Part shown: in pieces, positions 44,101 to 50,184 of the stretch
How the letters are laid out: every line of letters begins with the position of its first letter
How positions within the stretch are numbered: position 1 is the first letter of the stretch
Source: Endomychus coccineus
Lineage: Eukaryota > Arthropoda > Insecta > Coleoptera > Endomychidae
Reading direction: 5' to 3'
Assembly: GCA_958510875.1 (NCBI GenBank)
Contig: OY294069.1
Location: 163,493,111-163,557,110, forward strand
Length of the DNA stretch: 64,000 nucleotides
Notes under the pieces: generated by a model
What the model saw: only the letters and a program-made list of their open reading frames with translations
The model's database searches: none
Told to the model about the DNA's origin: nothing
Program-made: the position numbers and the translations under genes

Positions 44101-46730
44101 ATTGAATTTCTGAATACTTGTATTTTTAAACGAAATGATGTTTTTTTAAATAATTCATTCTTTGTGACTGCAAAGTTTGTTTAGTTGATGAATACACAAT
44201 TCTGTGAGCTCCTTCAATTCAATTCCTTGTTAAGTACAATTAAATTTGAAAATTTCAACAAACTGTAAATCGGAAATGTGTTTTTTATACCAACTTGAGA
44301 ATATTGTTCAACTCGTTGGAGTATATAGAAGTAGCTGTATTTTGAATTCATCTGTGTCGAAAAAATTCGCAGTAAACTATTTTCCAACCATTGTACACTT
44401 TTTTTTTCATTTTTTTTCTAACTCTATGTTAAACCCACAGATTTGCAATGAAAATCACTGATTAGGCATTTTCAGTCGCAGATTAGAATCAATTATAAAT
44501 AGAATTTGGATTGGATTGAGATTCTGGGTATTTATTTCATGTTTTCTTTTAGGGATTTTTGAGCCGGCAAAAGGTTGTTGGGTTTGGTTAATGAATACAC
44601 CACTAGGAGCTTTTCTCCACATTTTTTCTCGATCTTTACAATAGACTTTCGAAATTTGAAATTGTTTATATCAATTATTTCTTGGTAATATGAATTCTGT
44701 TTCTGATAGTTTTTAGATTTGAGATACTTATATGTATTACATAAAAAATTGAATTGTTTCGTACAATGAACAATTTCTAATTTTACTAAATAAAACAACA
44801 GTTGATACATTTCTACCCTATTATAAAACGTGACGCGTTTCGTCGAACGATGTGACTTTATCAAACAATATTAGCTAAGTTTACTTCACTTTATTATTGG
44901 TGTCACCAAAGTGTGAGTTCATATTGATTGTTGAAGTTAATAGGGTTTTATTTCAAATTCATTAACAATTGGTACTACCAGTATCGAAATTTTATTCAAT
45001 TACGGATTTATTAATTATGTTACAACTATAAGCTGTTTGATTATAAGAACTTTTAAATAATTGTGTATACTTTTAGGTTTTTATTTACAATCAATATATA
45101 TTAATTTTGTTCCAGATCATGTGGATCATTGTTACATTGTTTCGATGATCCACATGATCTGGAACAAAATGTATATATCATGAATGTAAATAAAAAACTT
45201 TTATAATTATACACAATTATTTAATACTTACAATTTAACATAATTAATAAATATGTAATTGAATAATATTTTGATACACTTTTCTTCACTTAAGCCATTT
45301 CTTATATGTATATACCTGGTGATGAGGTGCATTTATAGACTTCGAAATCGGTAGTACCAATTTTTAATGGATTGTGAGATAAAACCATATTAACTTCAAC
45401 AATTTATTTAACTAGTTTAGTTACTTTGTAAATTGACATGAGTTTCCACCAAGAAACGGCCATCAGTTCAATTGCAAATTTGTTTACACCGTCGGAAAGT
45501 TGAAAATTCCAGATTTCTTAAGCAATTTTCGTGATGATGTTTTCTTATCTTTATGTGGCATTATTTTGAGATATATAGCTTTGAACGTTATGTACTGGCT
45601 ACTATAATGGTTCTTGACCTATGTATCAATTATGTGTAAGTTCTCGGAAGATAGGTCACGTTAATACGTTTACCTTTTTCATCTTTAGGTACGTTTCGGT
45701 CTCACGACCATCATCAGAAGATGTTTGAACACTAATTCACGTCAACTAAAGCGCATGATTCCTTAAACTAACTGTACTGAGCGTTTATATCGCATTAATT
45801 TCAATTGAAATTATCTATGTCGCAACAACGAACGAAATATGAAAAATTGAAATTGTAACACATAGTAAACATATGTGTTAATGTCACCTATTGCTCTAGA
45901 ATTTACTTATAATAAATATATTGGCTACTCAAAATTATAATGTTTAATTGGATTATTTCAAATTCAAAAATAATTTTATTTTTGGTAGTGCATAAATCAT
46001 ATAAATTCATTCGACTCTATCTCAAGAATATATTCGCTGTTTATTACCTTATTAATCGGTAGTGGCCTTTATTTTATGATAATTTATTATATTATTGTTA
46101 TTTATACATTAACATAACATTTGGAGAATAAAAATTATCGAAATATTACTTCAAAGTTTTGCACTAAATTTCATAATGTAAAAATCGATAATCTAATTTA
46201 AGTTCAGGTATATTACAATAAGATATATCTAATTAAAAAATTTGAAATTTGGGACAACGAATTTCGAAATAGTGCATTAGTAAAGCCAATAAAGAAATTG
46301 TCTTTGAGACGAGCTTTACTGCTCAACAAGGCATTGAATATTAAATTTTCTTCCGGGTTTTTCAACACTGATCGTGATTTCTGCCATCCTAAATCTAATG
46401 AATTTTCAGGATTTGGCACGTCGCATTGCTAAAGTCAGCAATGAGGCAAGGCTGCCAGTAGACGAAGATTCCTACGTGGAAAGATTCAAACCGTTCCTGA
46501 TGGACATCGTGTTTTCTTGGTGTAATGGGGCCACTTTCAGCGATCTATGCAACATGACCGAAATATTCGAGGGGTCGATCGTTCGTTGCATGAGAAGATT
46601 GGAGGAATTGTTGCGGCAAATGGTGCAGGCATCAAAGACGATTGGAAACACGGATCTAGAAGATAAGTTTAATTCTGGCATTAAATTAATTAAACGCGAT
46701 ATTGTGTTCTCTTCCAGTCTCTATTTATAA
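11113..46730 (+). CDS. Mtr4: Exosome RNA helicase Mtr4 (Ski2-like DExH), complete, 14 exons
   Basis: The ATP-dependent 3'-5' RNA helicase that feeds RNA to the nuclear exosome (TRAMP/NEXT-type complexes). Exons: 11113-11216, 11270-11383, 11436-11678, 14133-14307, 16764-17078, 26047-26293, 26353-26645, 26699-26975, 27033-27205, 30453-30650, 35703-35944, 40226-40462, 40526-40688 and 46410-46730. All have AG/GT borders, agree in phase, and sum to 3102 nt, that is 1033 residues plus TAA, close to human MTR4 (1042). An acidic N-terminus precedes motif [10 protein letters not shown] (Lys about 149). Then come DEIH (234-237), SAT (265-267) and motif [12 protein letters not shown] (505-514), the arch/KOW region around residues 590-800, and the C-terminal DSHCT-type helical domain ending [12 protein letters not shown]. 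The closest match by eye is Mtr4 rather than Ski2, from the C-terminus and the INPTASC and KFDGREYRW segments. Eight of 13 introns are large and packed with repeats, including a whole BEL element in intron 5. Confidence 0.97.
11672..11893 (+). repeat. 110 bp tandem duplication that includes the exon-3 splice donor
   Basis: Copy 1 (11672-11781) starts in the last codons of Mtr4 exon 3 (TAGCTGAGTAGG) and copy 2 (11782-11893) starts with TAGTTGAGTATG. Both go on with ATTTACACTTGTTGAATTC and end GAACACACAT. The real donor GT is at 11679; its duplicate GT is at 11789. Use of the second donor would retain an in-frame TAG directly after residue 154. Confidence 0.85.
12134..12175 (-). ncRNA. Type I hammerhead self-cleaving ribozyme
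   Basis: Read on the minus strand, the 42 nt give stem I strand GUCUU, catalytic CUGAUGA, one extra U, stem-loop II GGUC-GUGA-GACC with a GNRA loop, then GAA, stem III ACG-UA-CGU, A17, and the stem I partner AAGAC. All five stem I pairs, four stem II pairs and three stem III pairs are Watson-Crick. Cleavage is expected after A17, between 12139 and 12138. The short self-complementary stem III fits hammerheads that act as dimers, known from Penelope-like elements. The extra U after the CUGAUGA box departs from the textbook core. Confidence 0.85.
12305..12346 (-). ncRNA. Type I hammerhead ribozyme, second identical copy
   Basis: The 42 nt are identical to the copy at 12134-12175 and in the same orientation, about 170 bp away. 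Two identical ribozymes in one transcript could release the fragment between them. An inverted half-ribozyme lacking the catalytic box follows each copy (about 12183-12210 and 12354-12381). Confidence 0.85.
12435..13023. other. Mtr4 intron 3, nothing recognised
   Basis: AT-rich intron sequence with no ORF, RNA or clear repeat that I can support. Confidence 0.4.
13024..13810. mobile_element. Non-autonomous element with about 75 bp terminal inverted repeats
   Basis: The ends are TTGTACCGGGATATCAAAAA at 13024 and its inverse complement ending CCCGGTACAA at 13810. The match extends about 70 bp inward through GGTCAAGGGTGGTTGTGG and CTAAAACGTGTGTCTT. The 787 bp interior has no transposase. An inverted, diverged copy of interior about 13370-13640 lies at 27590-28056. 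I could not identify a clear target duplication, so the superfamily is open. Confidence 0.8.
14407..15418. repeat. Modular fold-back element, copy 1 (Mtr4 intron 4)
   Basis: It begins near TAGTCCAGGCTATGAACCG and ends with the inverse form near 15415. Both arms are built from repeats of a module of about 150 bp: a GCATTTCGAATGCACC block, then GGGTCGCTGAATACGA, then CAGATTTACT and ATCGTAGGGGTG, then the palindrome AAATTGGCCAATTT (14684, 14987, 15137). Modules in the right half are inverted relative to the left. The same element recurs at 34149-35200. Confidence 0.85.
15434..16650. repeat. Fold-back element with arms of about 560 bp (Mtr4 intron 4)
   Basis: The left arm (about 15434-16000) and right arm (about 16090-16650) are inverted copies with scattered changes; for example TAGTCTAGGAGCCAGAGTGA at 15436 matches the inverse of the right end (TAGTCTATGAACCAGAGCGA). 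The ORFs of 121 and 98 codons in it are mirror images of each other and not genes. It lies only about 20 bp from the preceding fold-back and has a similar TAGTC...GAACC terminus. Confidence 0.88.
19043..19392 (+). repeat. 5' LTR of the BEL/Pao element
   Basis: 350 bp with TG...CA ends, and identical by eye to the 3' LTR. It should hold the promoter and the AATAAA polyadenylation signal. Confidence 0.93.
19834..24927 (+). CDS. BEL/Pao Gag-Pol polyprotein, intact
   Basis: About 1697 codons from the ATG at 19834 (the frame is open from 19798) to TGA at 24925-24927. Gag-like N-terminus, then CCHC knuckle [14 protein letters not shown] at about residue 334 and a second Cys/His cluster. The aspartic protease motif LDSGSQ is at about 439, the reverse transcriptase YVDD at about 844, and the RNase H Asp in FSDAS at about 1021. 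The integrase has an HHCC-type region, then Asp about 1402 (LDYAG), Asp about 1468 (YSDNATN) and Glu about 1520 (GGIWEAN). The order protease-RT-RNase H-integrase and the RT type fit BEL/Pao. No envelope-like ORF is present. No stop or frameshift interrupts it, so the element may still be mobile. Confidence 0.95.
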   Translation: MDALIRKRGCIKSKLTTLSKSVDLLYDQIKVDSNQDIEKITMLELKIERLKHIIVEFDQVQNEIENECDEQLLNEQLEERESFCDKYETILARTACLLKSRSDSDLAPPSQAAQSKKLPIKLPVIDLPHFDGSYEGWLNFKDIYQSLIHENVEINDIQKFHYLRASLNPSAFKIIGSVELSASNYEVAWSMLCNRFDKKMLLVSTHIQGLFEIPLIRKDSFVELRELIDTLFKHLGALNNLNVDTKNWDLLLIYIVNSKLDKTTQSEWEKMKKNEFPTLNEFTTFISDRADTIESIAYNVNKDISKFKGHADVKQKSTKSFLSNQSSSNKIIKCNFCSKTGHKIYTCKMFIDLDVSERVKRINDLKLCHNCLCKDHSANSCKSKPCFSCNQKHSRLLHTDVETRVAFTSTLKSHVLLPTAKVFVVDFYGNKHVCYAVLDSGSQSNFVTQNLVSKLNLHQTNIDISVSGIGSGITIDKKCIVNAQSMINDFCLNLDCLVLPKITDYLPSQYLDISSLKMPTNIMLANPEFYEPNNIDLLIGVSTFWDALKSHKIVLGKGLVLQQTIFGYIVGGNLPDVSTDSKETKCLLSVDFVNLNQSLQKFWMVEQIDEKCKLSNDDLKCENIFKETFSRDLNGRFIVKIPLKHDVTSLGNSKELAVKKLMSLERKFEKFPHFEIDYKDFMREYLEMGHMSLINDDVDKKISYFMPHHLVMKEDSLTTRARVVFNGSAPTSNGVSLNDIQYVGPQILSSLFNILIKFRQFPYVVSSDITKMYRQVLIDREDRCLQRIVWRFDKSENIKVFELNTVTYGTASAPYLAMRCLHQLADEFRDEFPVASQMILENFYVDDFIAGFSDERDAIEICNQISYILGTGCFVLNKWRSNSAHILNNFQSINKTTETLKICDKDTKCLGIQWCCTNDHLSFKFTDDEQISEKCSKRSILSQISKLYDPLGLLSPCIIIAKRLIQRLWSLKLDWDDELPDNLIRKWHLFYKELIILNTLNIPRFVMIEKPAKVQLFGFSDASQRSYGAVVYMRSINENNEIKVSLLCSKSKVAPLKSLTMPRLELLAALMLSRLMKVLSECVMYEFDCYLWTDSLIVLHWIHTETYKLQTFVCTRVTEIQELTANYSWQYVETKQNPADIVSRGNYPTELMKNELWWSGPSWLYDFNASSFNFKFTPTIKRDLPELKKTNCEIVLHTISQNWQIFDKFSNLTRLQRVIAYCKRFHNNSNSKIRGTNRVNGRLTLIELDDALKCLIKMAQMQSFSKEFNYLTTGNVKAIKNKFNGLAAFIDNYGIIRVGGRLKHSDLQYNSKHPIILDSKHMLTKLIFQSEHIRLLHASPQLLLNSVRQNYWPLKGIYLAKETVRKCLTCFRFNPKPMSVTMADLPHNRVANLIPFQCTGLDYAGPFSVKDRKIRGYKVTKAYICLFVCLSTKAIHIELISDLSTDAFIACLRRFSSRRGFPSDLYSDNATNFVGANNSLNDMYSFLKSNNDLICDYTDQNRSKWHFIPPNSPHFGGIWEANVKSLKRHLYKVIGETILTYEEFITVLTQIEGILNSRPLSPLSADPNDLNPLTPSHFLIGKLLTLPPDPDVHHITINKLSRYQLLQQLQQSFWKRWSRDYLTSLQQRKKWNADTDVISIGAMVIVKVDNLPPSQWVLGRIIKLHPGSDGKTRVVSVKTNKGVYKRPVVKVCPLPIT
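25082..25431 (+). repeat. 3' LTR of the BEL/Pao element
   Basis: 350 bp, identical by eye to the 5' LTR; preceded by CCAAGGTGGCCGGTA, the probable priming tract region for plus-strand synthesis, and followed by the GGGTA duplication. Confidence 0.93.
25515..26046. other. Mtr4 intron 5, remainder
   Basis: Very AT-rich sequence between the end of the fold-back and exon 6. Nothing recognisable. Confidence 0.4.
27590..28056. repeat. Inverted copy of the interior of the 13024-13810 element
   Basis: Segments such as GAGACTATGCTATTTAGTTG, CGTTCATAAACTAACGACAT and CCTCGAGGAGCTCGC match the complement of 13370-13640. The long terminal repeats seen at 13024 are not found here, and a block of about 190 bp is extra. 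It lies in Mtr4 intron 9. Confidence 0.7.
28057..28556. repeat. Fold-back with direct and inverted copies of a 110 bp segment
   Basis: A segment starting CAGTATAAAGCGGAAATCC occurs at about 28059 and 28319 in direct orientation and inverted at about 28440-28555. The last two meet head to head around 28425-28435, across GTGCCCGGGGCAAAGTGGG and its complement, giving a near-perfect hairpin of about 110 bp arms. It contains the word CGCTGATTATGAATTTG shared with other fold-backs here. Confidence 0.8.
28557..29690 (+). repeat. Minisatellite array of about 75-115 bp units, one inverted
   Basis: About 12 diverged direct units, each with a GGCATCTATCGGATAATATC block followed by AAAACTAAGTC, then a GGAGAGAACTGATAATTTC block and CAGTTTTCTTCTTC; anchors lie near 28550, 28645, 28750, 28825, 28942, 29032, 29145, 29230, 29327, 29425, 29508 and 29608. 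One unit, about 28862-28935, is inverted. It lies in Mtr4 intron 9. Confidence 0.8.
29940..30200 (-). mobile_element. Hammerhead-bearing repeat, third copy
   Basis: Shares GGGAAATAGGTCAC...TTAACAC, the ribozyme region, and a downstream segment with CTAAAGCGC, ATCGCATTAATTTCAATT and AAACAACGGACAAAACACG in common with the copy at 45605-45915. No intact ORF in this stretch. Confidence 0.7.
29990..30031 (-). ncRNA. Degenerate hammerhead ribozyme
   Basis: Same 42 nt layout as at 12134, with catalytic CUGAAGA (position 7 is variable in the family). Stem II closes through one G-U pair (GGUC/GACU), stem III ACG-UA-CGU is intact, and stem I GUCUU/AAUAC has one mismatch. It is probably weak or inactive. 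Confidence 0.6.
30201..30452. other. End of Mtr4 intron 9
   Basis: AT-rich with nothing recognised. Confidence 0.4.
30651..31290. other. Start of Mtr4 intron 10
   Basis: No ORF or repeat that I can support. Confidence 0.4.
31291..33790. repeat. Nested inverted-repeat complex (Mtr4 intron 10)
   Basis: A segment at about 31291-31465 is repeated inverted at about 32885-33060 (shared blocks around GGCTATAAACAG and AAATATCAAA). A second pair, about 32384-32660 and 33440-33775, is also inverted (for example GGATGTATA...AAATTCAAA blocks and ACATTTGATT...CGTCACCGCAATTCTATGGG). The element at 31490-32382 is inserted within. Apparent ORFs here have no family resemblance. Confidence 0.7.
31490..32382. 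mobile_element. ACAGGGTGTTTC-type hairpin element, about 440 bp arms
   Basis: The termini are ATACAGGGTGTTTCAG and its complement ending CACCCTGTAT. Left arm 31490-31930 and right arm 31950-32382 pair over almost their full length, including TTCGGCAAACGATAGAACTT and its complement. Ends of this type are common in insect non-autonomous elements. Two shorter relatives lie at 39848-40153 and 55529-56020. Confidence 0.85.
33791..34148. other. Mtr4 intron 10, nothing recognised
   Basis: AT-rich stretch between two fold-back elements. Confidence 0.4.
34149..35200. repeat. Modular fold-back element, copy 2 (Mtr4 intron 10)
   Basis: Same element as 14407-15418, in the same overall form. It starts at TAGTCCAGGCTATGAACCG, holds modules with GGGTCGCTGATTACGAATG, ATCGTAGGGGTG and AAATTGGCCAATTT (34451, 34769), and ends with inverted modules and AAAATCCCGGCTCAC. 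The two copies differ by small deletions and number of modules. Confidence 0.85.
35201..35702. other. End of Mtr4 intron 10
   Basis: AT-rich with nothing recognised. Confidence 0.4.
36270..36535. repeat. Short inverted-repeat element
   Basis: TGAAGTGATTCTGGATTTA near 36282 pairs with TAAATCCAGAATCACTTCA near 36507. The interior of about 200 bp has no ORF. Probably a small MITE in Mtr4 intron 11. Confidence 0.55.
36598..37105 (+). repeat. Dispersed repeat, second copy
   Basis: Shares blocks with about 53-445 (TTGGAGAATAGAT at the start, AATAGGGTTCGTCACC and CAGCAAACGATATTTTGTCA near the end). This copy has a tRNA-like insert at 36769-36829 that the other lacks. It is followed at 37130-37310 by fold-back-type words (GATCAGCGACC, AAATTGGCCAATTT at 37288). 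Confidence 0.65.
36769..36829 (-). repeat. tRNA-like sequence with Pol III A and B boxes (SINE-like)
   Basis: On the minus strand there is an A-box-like TGAGCTAGGA (36808-36817) and a consensus B box GGTTCGATTCC (36772-36782), followed by a T run that could stop Pol III. I cannot fold a normal cloverleaf with a clear anticodon, so it is a tRNA-derived head or relic and not a functional tRNA. Confidence 0.5.
37311..37936. other. Mtr4 intron 11, with a small palindrome
   Basis: About 37480-37560 is an imperfect palindrome (ATCACATATATTATAGAAAC / GTTTCTTTAATATATGTGAT around GACTATAGTTTCG). Otherwise nothing is recognised. Confidence 0.45.
37937..39846 (+). mobile_element. hAT transposon, decayed, with perfect 8 bp target duplication
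   Basis: The ends CAGTGGCGGCTCCTCGA (37937) and TTCACGAGCCGCCACTG (ending 39846) are inverted repeats. The target duplication TTATACAG at 37929-37936 and 39847-39854 is exact. The 1910 bp contain the C-terminal half of a transposase. The insertion site is the terminus of an ACAGGGTG-type element. Confidence 0.93.
38670..39619 (+). pseudogene. hAT transposase, C-terminal half, frameshifted
   Basis: From about 38670 the frame encodes [16 protein letters not shown] and later [18 protein letters not shown] stop at about 38824 and a frameshift near 39055 interrupt it. The frame then runs open to 39619 and contains the hAT dimerisation domain, including [20 protein letters not shown] and [17 protein letters not shown]. 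The N-terminal BED/DDE parts are missing or unreadable between 38390 and 38670. Not functional as it stands. Confidence 0.85.
39848..40153. mobile_element. ACAGGGTG-type MITE, target of the hAT insertion
   Basis: Starts TATACAGGGTG and ends CACCCTGTATA. The interior (about 300 bp) has no ORF. The first bases coincide with the target duplication of the hAT element, so the hAT element jumped into this MITE or its border. Confidence 0.7.
40950..43740. repeat. Tandem triplication, unit about 920-935 bp (Mtr4 intron 13)
   Basis: Units start with GAAAATTTCAACTC(A/T)TATTTC at about 40950, 41869 and 42793, and a fourth begins near 43728 and breaks off. Units 1 and 2 are nearly identical, including CAGGCGGTTGCAATATTGTA and CGAGGACGAGCCACTTTTCC; unit 3 is more diverged. 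No long ORF. Each unit contains TATAAAAG (or a variant) and an ATTGGTT box about 25 bp apart. Confidence 0.9.
43740..44600. repeat. Diverged tandem duplication of about 550 bp
   Basis: Segments such as TTGCAATGAATATCACTGA(G)TAGGCATTT (43827-43855) and GAATACACAATTCTGTGAGC (about 44190) recur as TTGCAATGAAAATCACTGA (about 44444) and GAATACACCACTAGGAGC (about 44592). The hammerhead-type element at 43900-44037 is inserted in the first copy only. Confidence 0.6.
43900..44037 (-). mobile_element. Hammerhead-bearing repeat, fourth copy, ribozyme truncated
   Basis: Inverted ends AAATTCTCGGGAAATAG and CTATTTCCCGAGAATTT. On the minus strand, about 43976-44011 keeps GGUC-GUGA-GACC, GAAA, ACGUACGU and AAGAC but has lost the CUGAUGA box and the stem I 5' strand at the junction with the right arm. 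Confidence 0.7.
44601..44931. other. Mtr4 intron 13, nothing recognised
   Basis: AT-rich; the minus-strand ORF here (44532-44864) resembles no family. Confidence 0.4.
44932..45403. repeat. Near-perfect palindrome, arms about 230 bp
   Basis: Centre: GTTCCAGATCATGTGGATCA at about 45109 and its complement ending GGAAC near 45165, with a 16-17 nt loop. Pairing continues outward through AATTGTGTATA / TATACACAATT to GTTGAAGTTAATA / ATATTAACTTCAAC at the ends. Confidence 0.8.
45605..45915 (-). mobile_element. Hammerhead-bearing repeat, fullest copy
   Basis: Inverted ends around AGATAGGTCACGTTAATAC and GTGTTAATGTCACCTATTG. It contains a hammerhead and the same downstream segment as the copy at 29940 (CTAAAGCGCATGATTCC, ATCGCATTAATTTCAATT). 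No ORF, so non-autonomous. Confidence 0.75.
45681..45722 (-). ncRNA. Hammerhead ribozyme copy with compensatory stem I change
   Basis: CUGAUGA, GGUC-GUGA-GACC and GAAA are intact. Stem I is AUCUU/AAGAU where the 12134 copy has GUCUU/AAGAC, so both sides of one pair have changed (G-C to A-U). Stem III reads ACG-UA-CCU with one mismatch, which may weaken it. Confidence 0.75.
45916..46409. other. End of Mtr4 intron 13
   Basis: AT-rich with nothing recognised before the acceptor of the last Mtr4 exon. Confidence 0.4.
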
Positions 46731-46827
46731 GCGCCTCATTGTTTATATAAATTATATTGTGGGAATAACGTAGCTTTGTAGAAACATAGATTCCATACAT
46801 CGTGTCAAATTTTCGGTTTTCTTTGTG

Positions 46828-48430
46828 AAGTAATTTTTATTCCGATGACAATTTTGGTTTTTAACACTTCTAATTGGAGGTTTCTAATTGTACCTTCTAA
46901 ATAATCAGTTTTCAAAAACGTAAGTTCTCTTTGAAACGCATACTCCATGTGGCTCTCTAAATTCCCCAACTATTTTTAAAAACATTGAAGAGATTTTGAT
47001 TACAAATTGTCCAACTCAACTAGTAGGTAATGCACGAGATGTTTTTCTGGAAAAGTTTGAAATTGAAAAAAGGCACTGACTATAAAACATTTTCAATTAA
47101 AATTATTTTATAGATTTCTAAGGGTTTTTTTTCGTAATTATGTCAGTAACTTGAAATGAAAATGAAACTACTTTGTATAAATAATAGAATTATAGATATT
47201 ATTTTATTCCGAATATACCATTAAATGAAATTAATATCTCCATATATTTACCGTAATTTCAAAAAAATGGGGACTTATTTAAACACATTTAACTAAATAA
47301 AATATTAATTTTAATAATCAATGAGATTGTAGCAATATATGGTTTCACATAAAAAATTGCCGAGATATGCAGAATAAATTTTAATACAATTATAGGAAAT
47401 AAATAAACGAATTGAAATCCTTTAGCTGGATCAATTTAAAAAATATTTGTATAAAGGAAAACTCGACATTTTTAGTCTAGATTTTAATGGGAAGATAGTA
47501 CAAAAATTTGTAATAAATAAGTCCAAGTTCCTGATGAAATAACAATAATGTAGAATTAATATTAATTTGTATCTGTATCGATGAAGCTCAGAAACTAGCA
47601 TGTTTATTTGGAAATTTATTGTGAAGTAACTTTTATTTTAATGACAATTTTGGTTTTTAAAACTTCTAATTGGATCTTCTAAATAAACTGTTTCGAAAAT
47701 TTTCAAAAATGAAATTTCTTTTTGAAACGCATAGTCAACGTGGTTCTCTAAATTCCCCAACCATTTTTAAAATATCTGAAGAGATTTTGGTTACAAATTG
47801 TCCAACTCAACTACTAGGTAATGCAGTATATGTTTTTCTGTAAAAGTTTGAAATTGAAAAAAAGGCACTGACTAAAACATTTTCAATTAAAATTATTTCA
47901 TAGATTTGTTTGACATTGTGTCAGTAATTTAAAATTAAAATGAAACTACTTTGTATAAATAATAGAATTGTAGATATTATTTTATTCCGAATATACCATT
48001 AAATTAAATTAATATCTCCATCTATTTACCGTAATTCCCAAAAAAAAATGTGGGACTGATTCAAACACATAAATAAAATATCCATTTTAATAATCAATGA
48101 AATATCGATGTTTGTATCCATAATTAGGCAAAATAATTTTCGTTCAGTATATACGGTTGAATGAATAGTAGCAAGGTATAATTTCCAAAAAAAATTGCAG
48201 AGATATTCAAAATATTTATAAATTTTAATAATATTATAGGAAATAAATAAACGAATTTAAAAATATTTTTCAATAAAGGGAAACTCAAAATTTTCAGTCT
48301 ATATTTTAATGGGAAGGTAATACGAATATTTGTGATAAACGAGTCCAAGTTCCTGATGAAATAACAATAATGTAGAAGACAAGGCGCGAAACTGGTAATA
48401 TTAATACGTATCTGCATTGATGAAGCTCAA
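46828..48430. repeat. Tandem duplication of about 800 bp downstream of Mtr4
   Basis: Copy 1 starts near 46828 (TGACAATTTTGGTTTTTAA region) and copy 2 near 47623 with the same segment. Both later contain CCAACTCAACTA(C/G)TAGGTAATGCA, AGGCACTGACTA, ATATTATTTTATTCCGAATA and a TATCTG...GATGAAGCTCA end (47575 and 48411). No ORF. It begins about 100 bp after the Mtr4 stop. Confidence 0.85.
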
Positions 48431-50184
48431 AAAGATTTTTTTCTTTTGAACATTATTTAAACTTTTAGGATTATACGAAACACAAAGTTCGAATAAAAAT
48501 ATGTTATATAATTCTTATATCTGCAGAAAAAAAAATTAATACATTTACGAAATGAGTGGTTAGAAGATTTCTTAGAAACCAAACATTGTTATCACCTTGA
48601 GACTGACTTTTGAAAGAAATATTAGTTATTGTTCATATTTTCGATTCCCCCTTTCAGAAGAATTCAATATATTTATTAGATTATTCATTCAAATTCTAAA
48701 AATAATTCAATAATGAAATATTCCACATCTTTTACGGAATGGAAAATTGGATCTTCCTTCAAAATAAAATATAATGAACGGAAACTACAGAATAAAGAAA
48801 CCTGTTATTATTCTTGGAATGATTAAGGCATCGTGAATGTGTGCGTAATCTACATTTCTACAAACCTAGCACGTAATTATGATTAATTTAAAAAATTTTC
48901 CGTACATAATAGTGTAGTGAAATAACTTTGTACATATCTTAGAACAGTTTAGCATTTTAAAATTGTGTAAATCGATACTTTGTACCTGTCCCAGAGGTTG
49001 TTATTGTCATTCAAGGAATACGAATTATTACCTGCAAGTAGGGGTATTTGCCCCCTACCCTATAATTAAATTTCACCCTTGGGACATTAACATATAAGCT
49101 CGAGGTGCCGTTTCTAAACCAGTTGATCTTTTGCATTGGTTTTGGAAATATCGTCTCGAAAAGTGTTGCGTGTTTGCGCGAATTTTGTGATAAGCAAGTG
49201 AAATGTGACGAATTCCGTATAGTTTTTGAAGAATTCACACTTTTACTGGTTTAACATTATGTTTTGTACATTGTATTCTTATTTTGGTGAGTAAACTTTT
49301 TACAAAGTTCTGTTTGGATTCTTAATACTTGCCGCGGGATTCCTTCGATATTGCTTTGGTCTCTGAATAGTAGTACGGGGTAATCTCACGGTAAGTGTTA
49401 GTGAATATACGAGGTTTGATCGAGAAGTTGTTAAAATGTTTGTTGAATTGAAATTAAAACGTTTGTAGTGGGTACTGCTTGTAAGTACAGATTTTGGTAT
49501 GTAGTACGAACGGTACTCATTATAAACGGTTGAGAAATATTCTACAGTGAGTGATACAGTTCTGCATTTTCACATCTTTGGTGATCTAGCCGTGTGAGTG
49601 TATATGATTTCGCACAGCTATTTTACCAAGTTGTGATGGTGTGACTTCTACCATATTTTAGGCCCAGTGAAAGTTAATTTAGAATCACTTTTTCTATCAT
49701 TTTGAGCCACTGCATCATGCATTTTTTTACACACGGTGAGCAAGGTTGTATGTCATTTTAGTATTCTTACATTCATGTATTTGTACATGGTTAATAATAT
49801 TAATATTCGAAACATCTCATTAATAAAATAATAGCAGTAAATTCCAATAACCTCAAAAAGTTCACATGGGAACCACTTTTGATGTTAATTTATTTTGAAA
49901 TTAGAATTTGGCCTTAAGTTTTGCTTCAATTCGGTACCTTTTCAAACTGGGCTAGTAACAAATGAGATTAATTTTGTACGTAAAAAGTCTAGGTTAGAAA
50001 AGTTTGGTGATATTTTGGCATCATGTTAGTGTTGGAAAAAAAAGTCTATCCTAAATGTTTGACGATATATCAACTTTACAACGAACACAATTTTTTTTTG
50101 GAGCGATATTCTATTTTTCGAAATAAAATATATTTTTCAAAAAATCGATGGTGGAAGCCGTTACTTTATGGTAATTAATCATTT
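48431..50184. other. Intergenic, with three well-formed splice donors on the plus strand
   Basis: No known protein is encoded. Plus-strand donor-like sites follow short ATG-started frames: TTTTG/GTGAGTAAA at 49287 and ACACG/GTGAGCAAG at 49736; a third, CTCACG/GTAAGTGTT, is at 49391. They could be alternative first exons of an unseen plus-strand transcript; this is weak evidence. Confidence 0.3.

Noticed and set aside
11113..46730. Identity as Ski2 (SKIV2L) in place of Mtr4
   Set aside because: Length, the segments around the helicase motifs and the C-terminus match Mtr4; Ski2 has a longer N-terminal region and a different C-terminus.
49011..49238. 75-codon minus-strand ORF
   Set aside because: No recognisable motif. 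The region looks more like possible untranslated exons on the other strand, and even that is weak.
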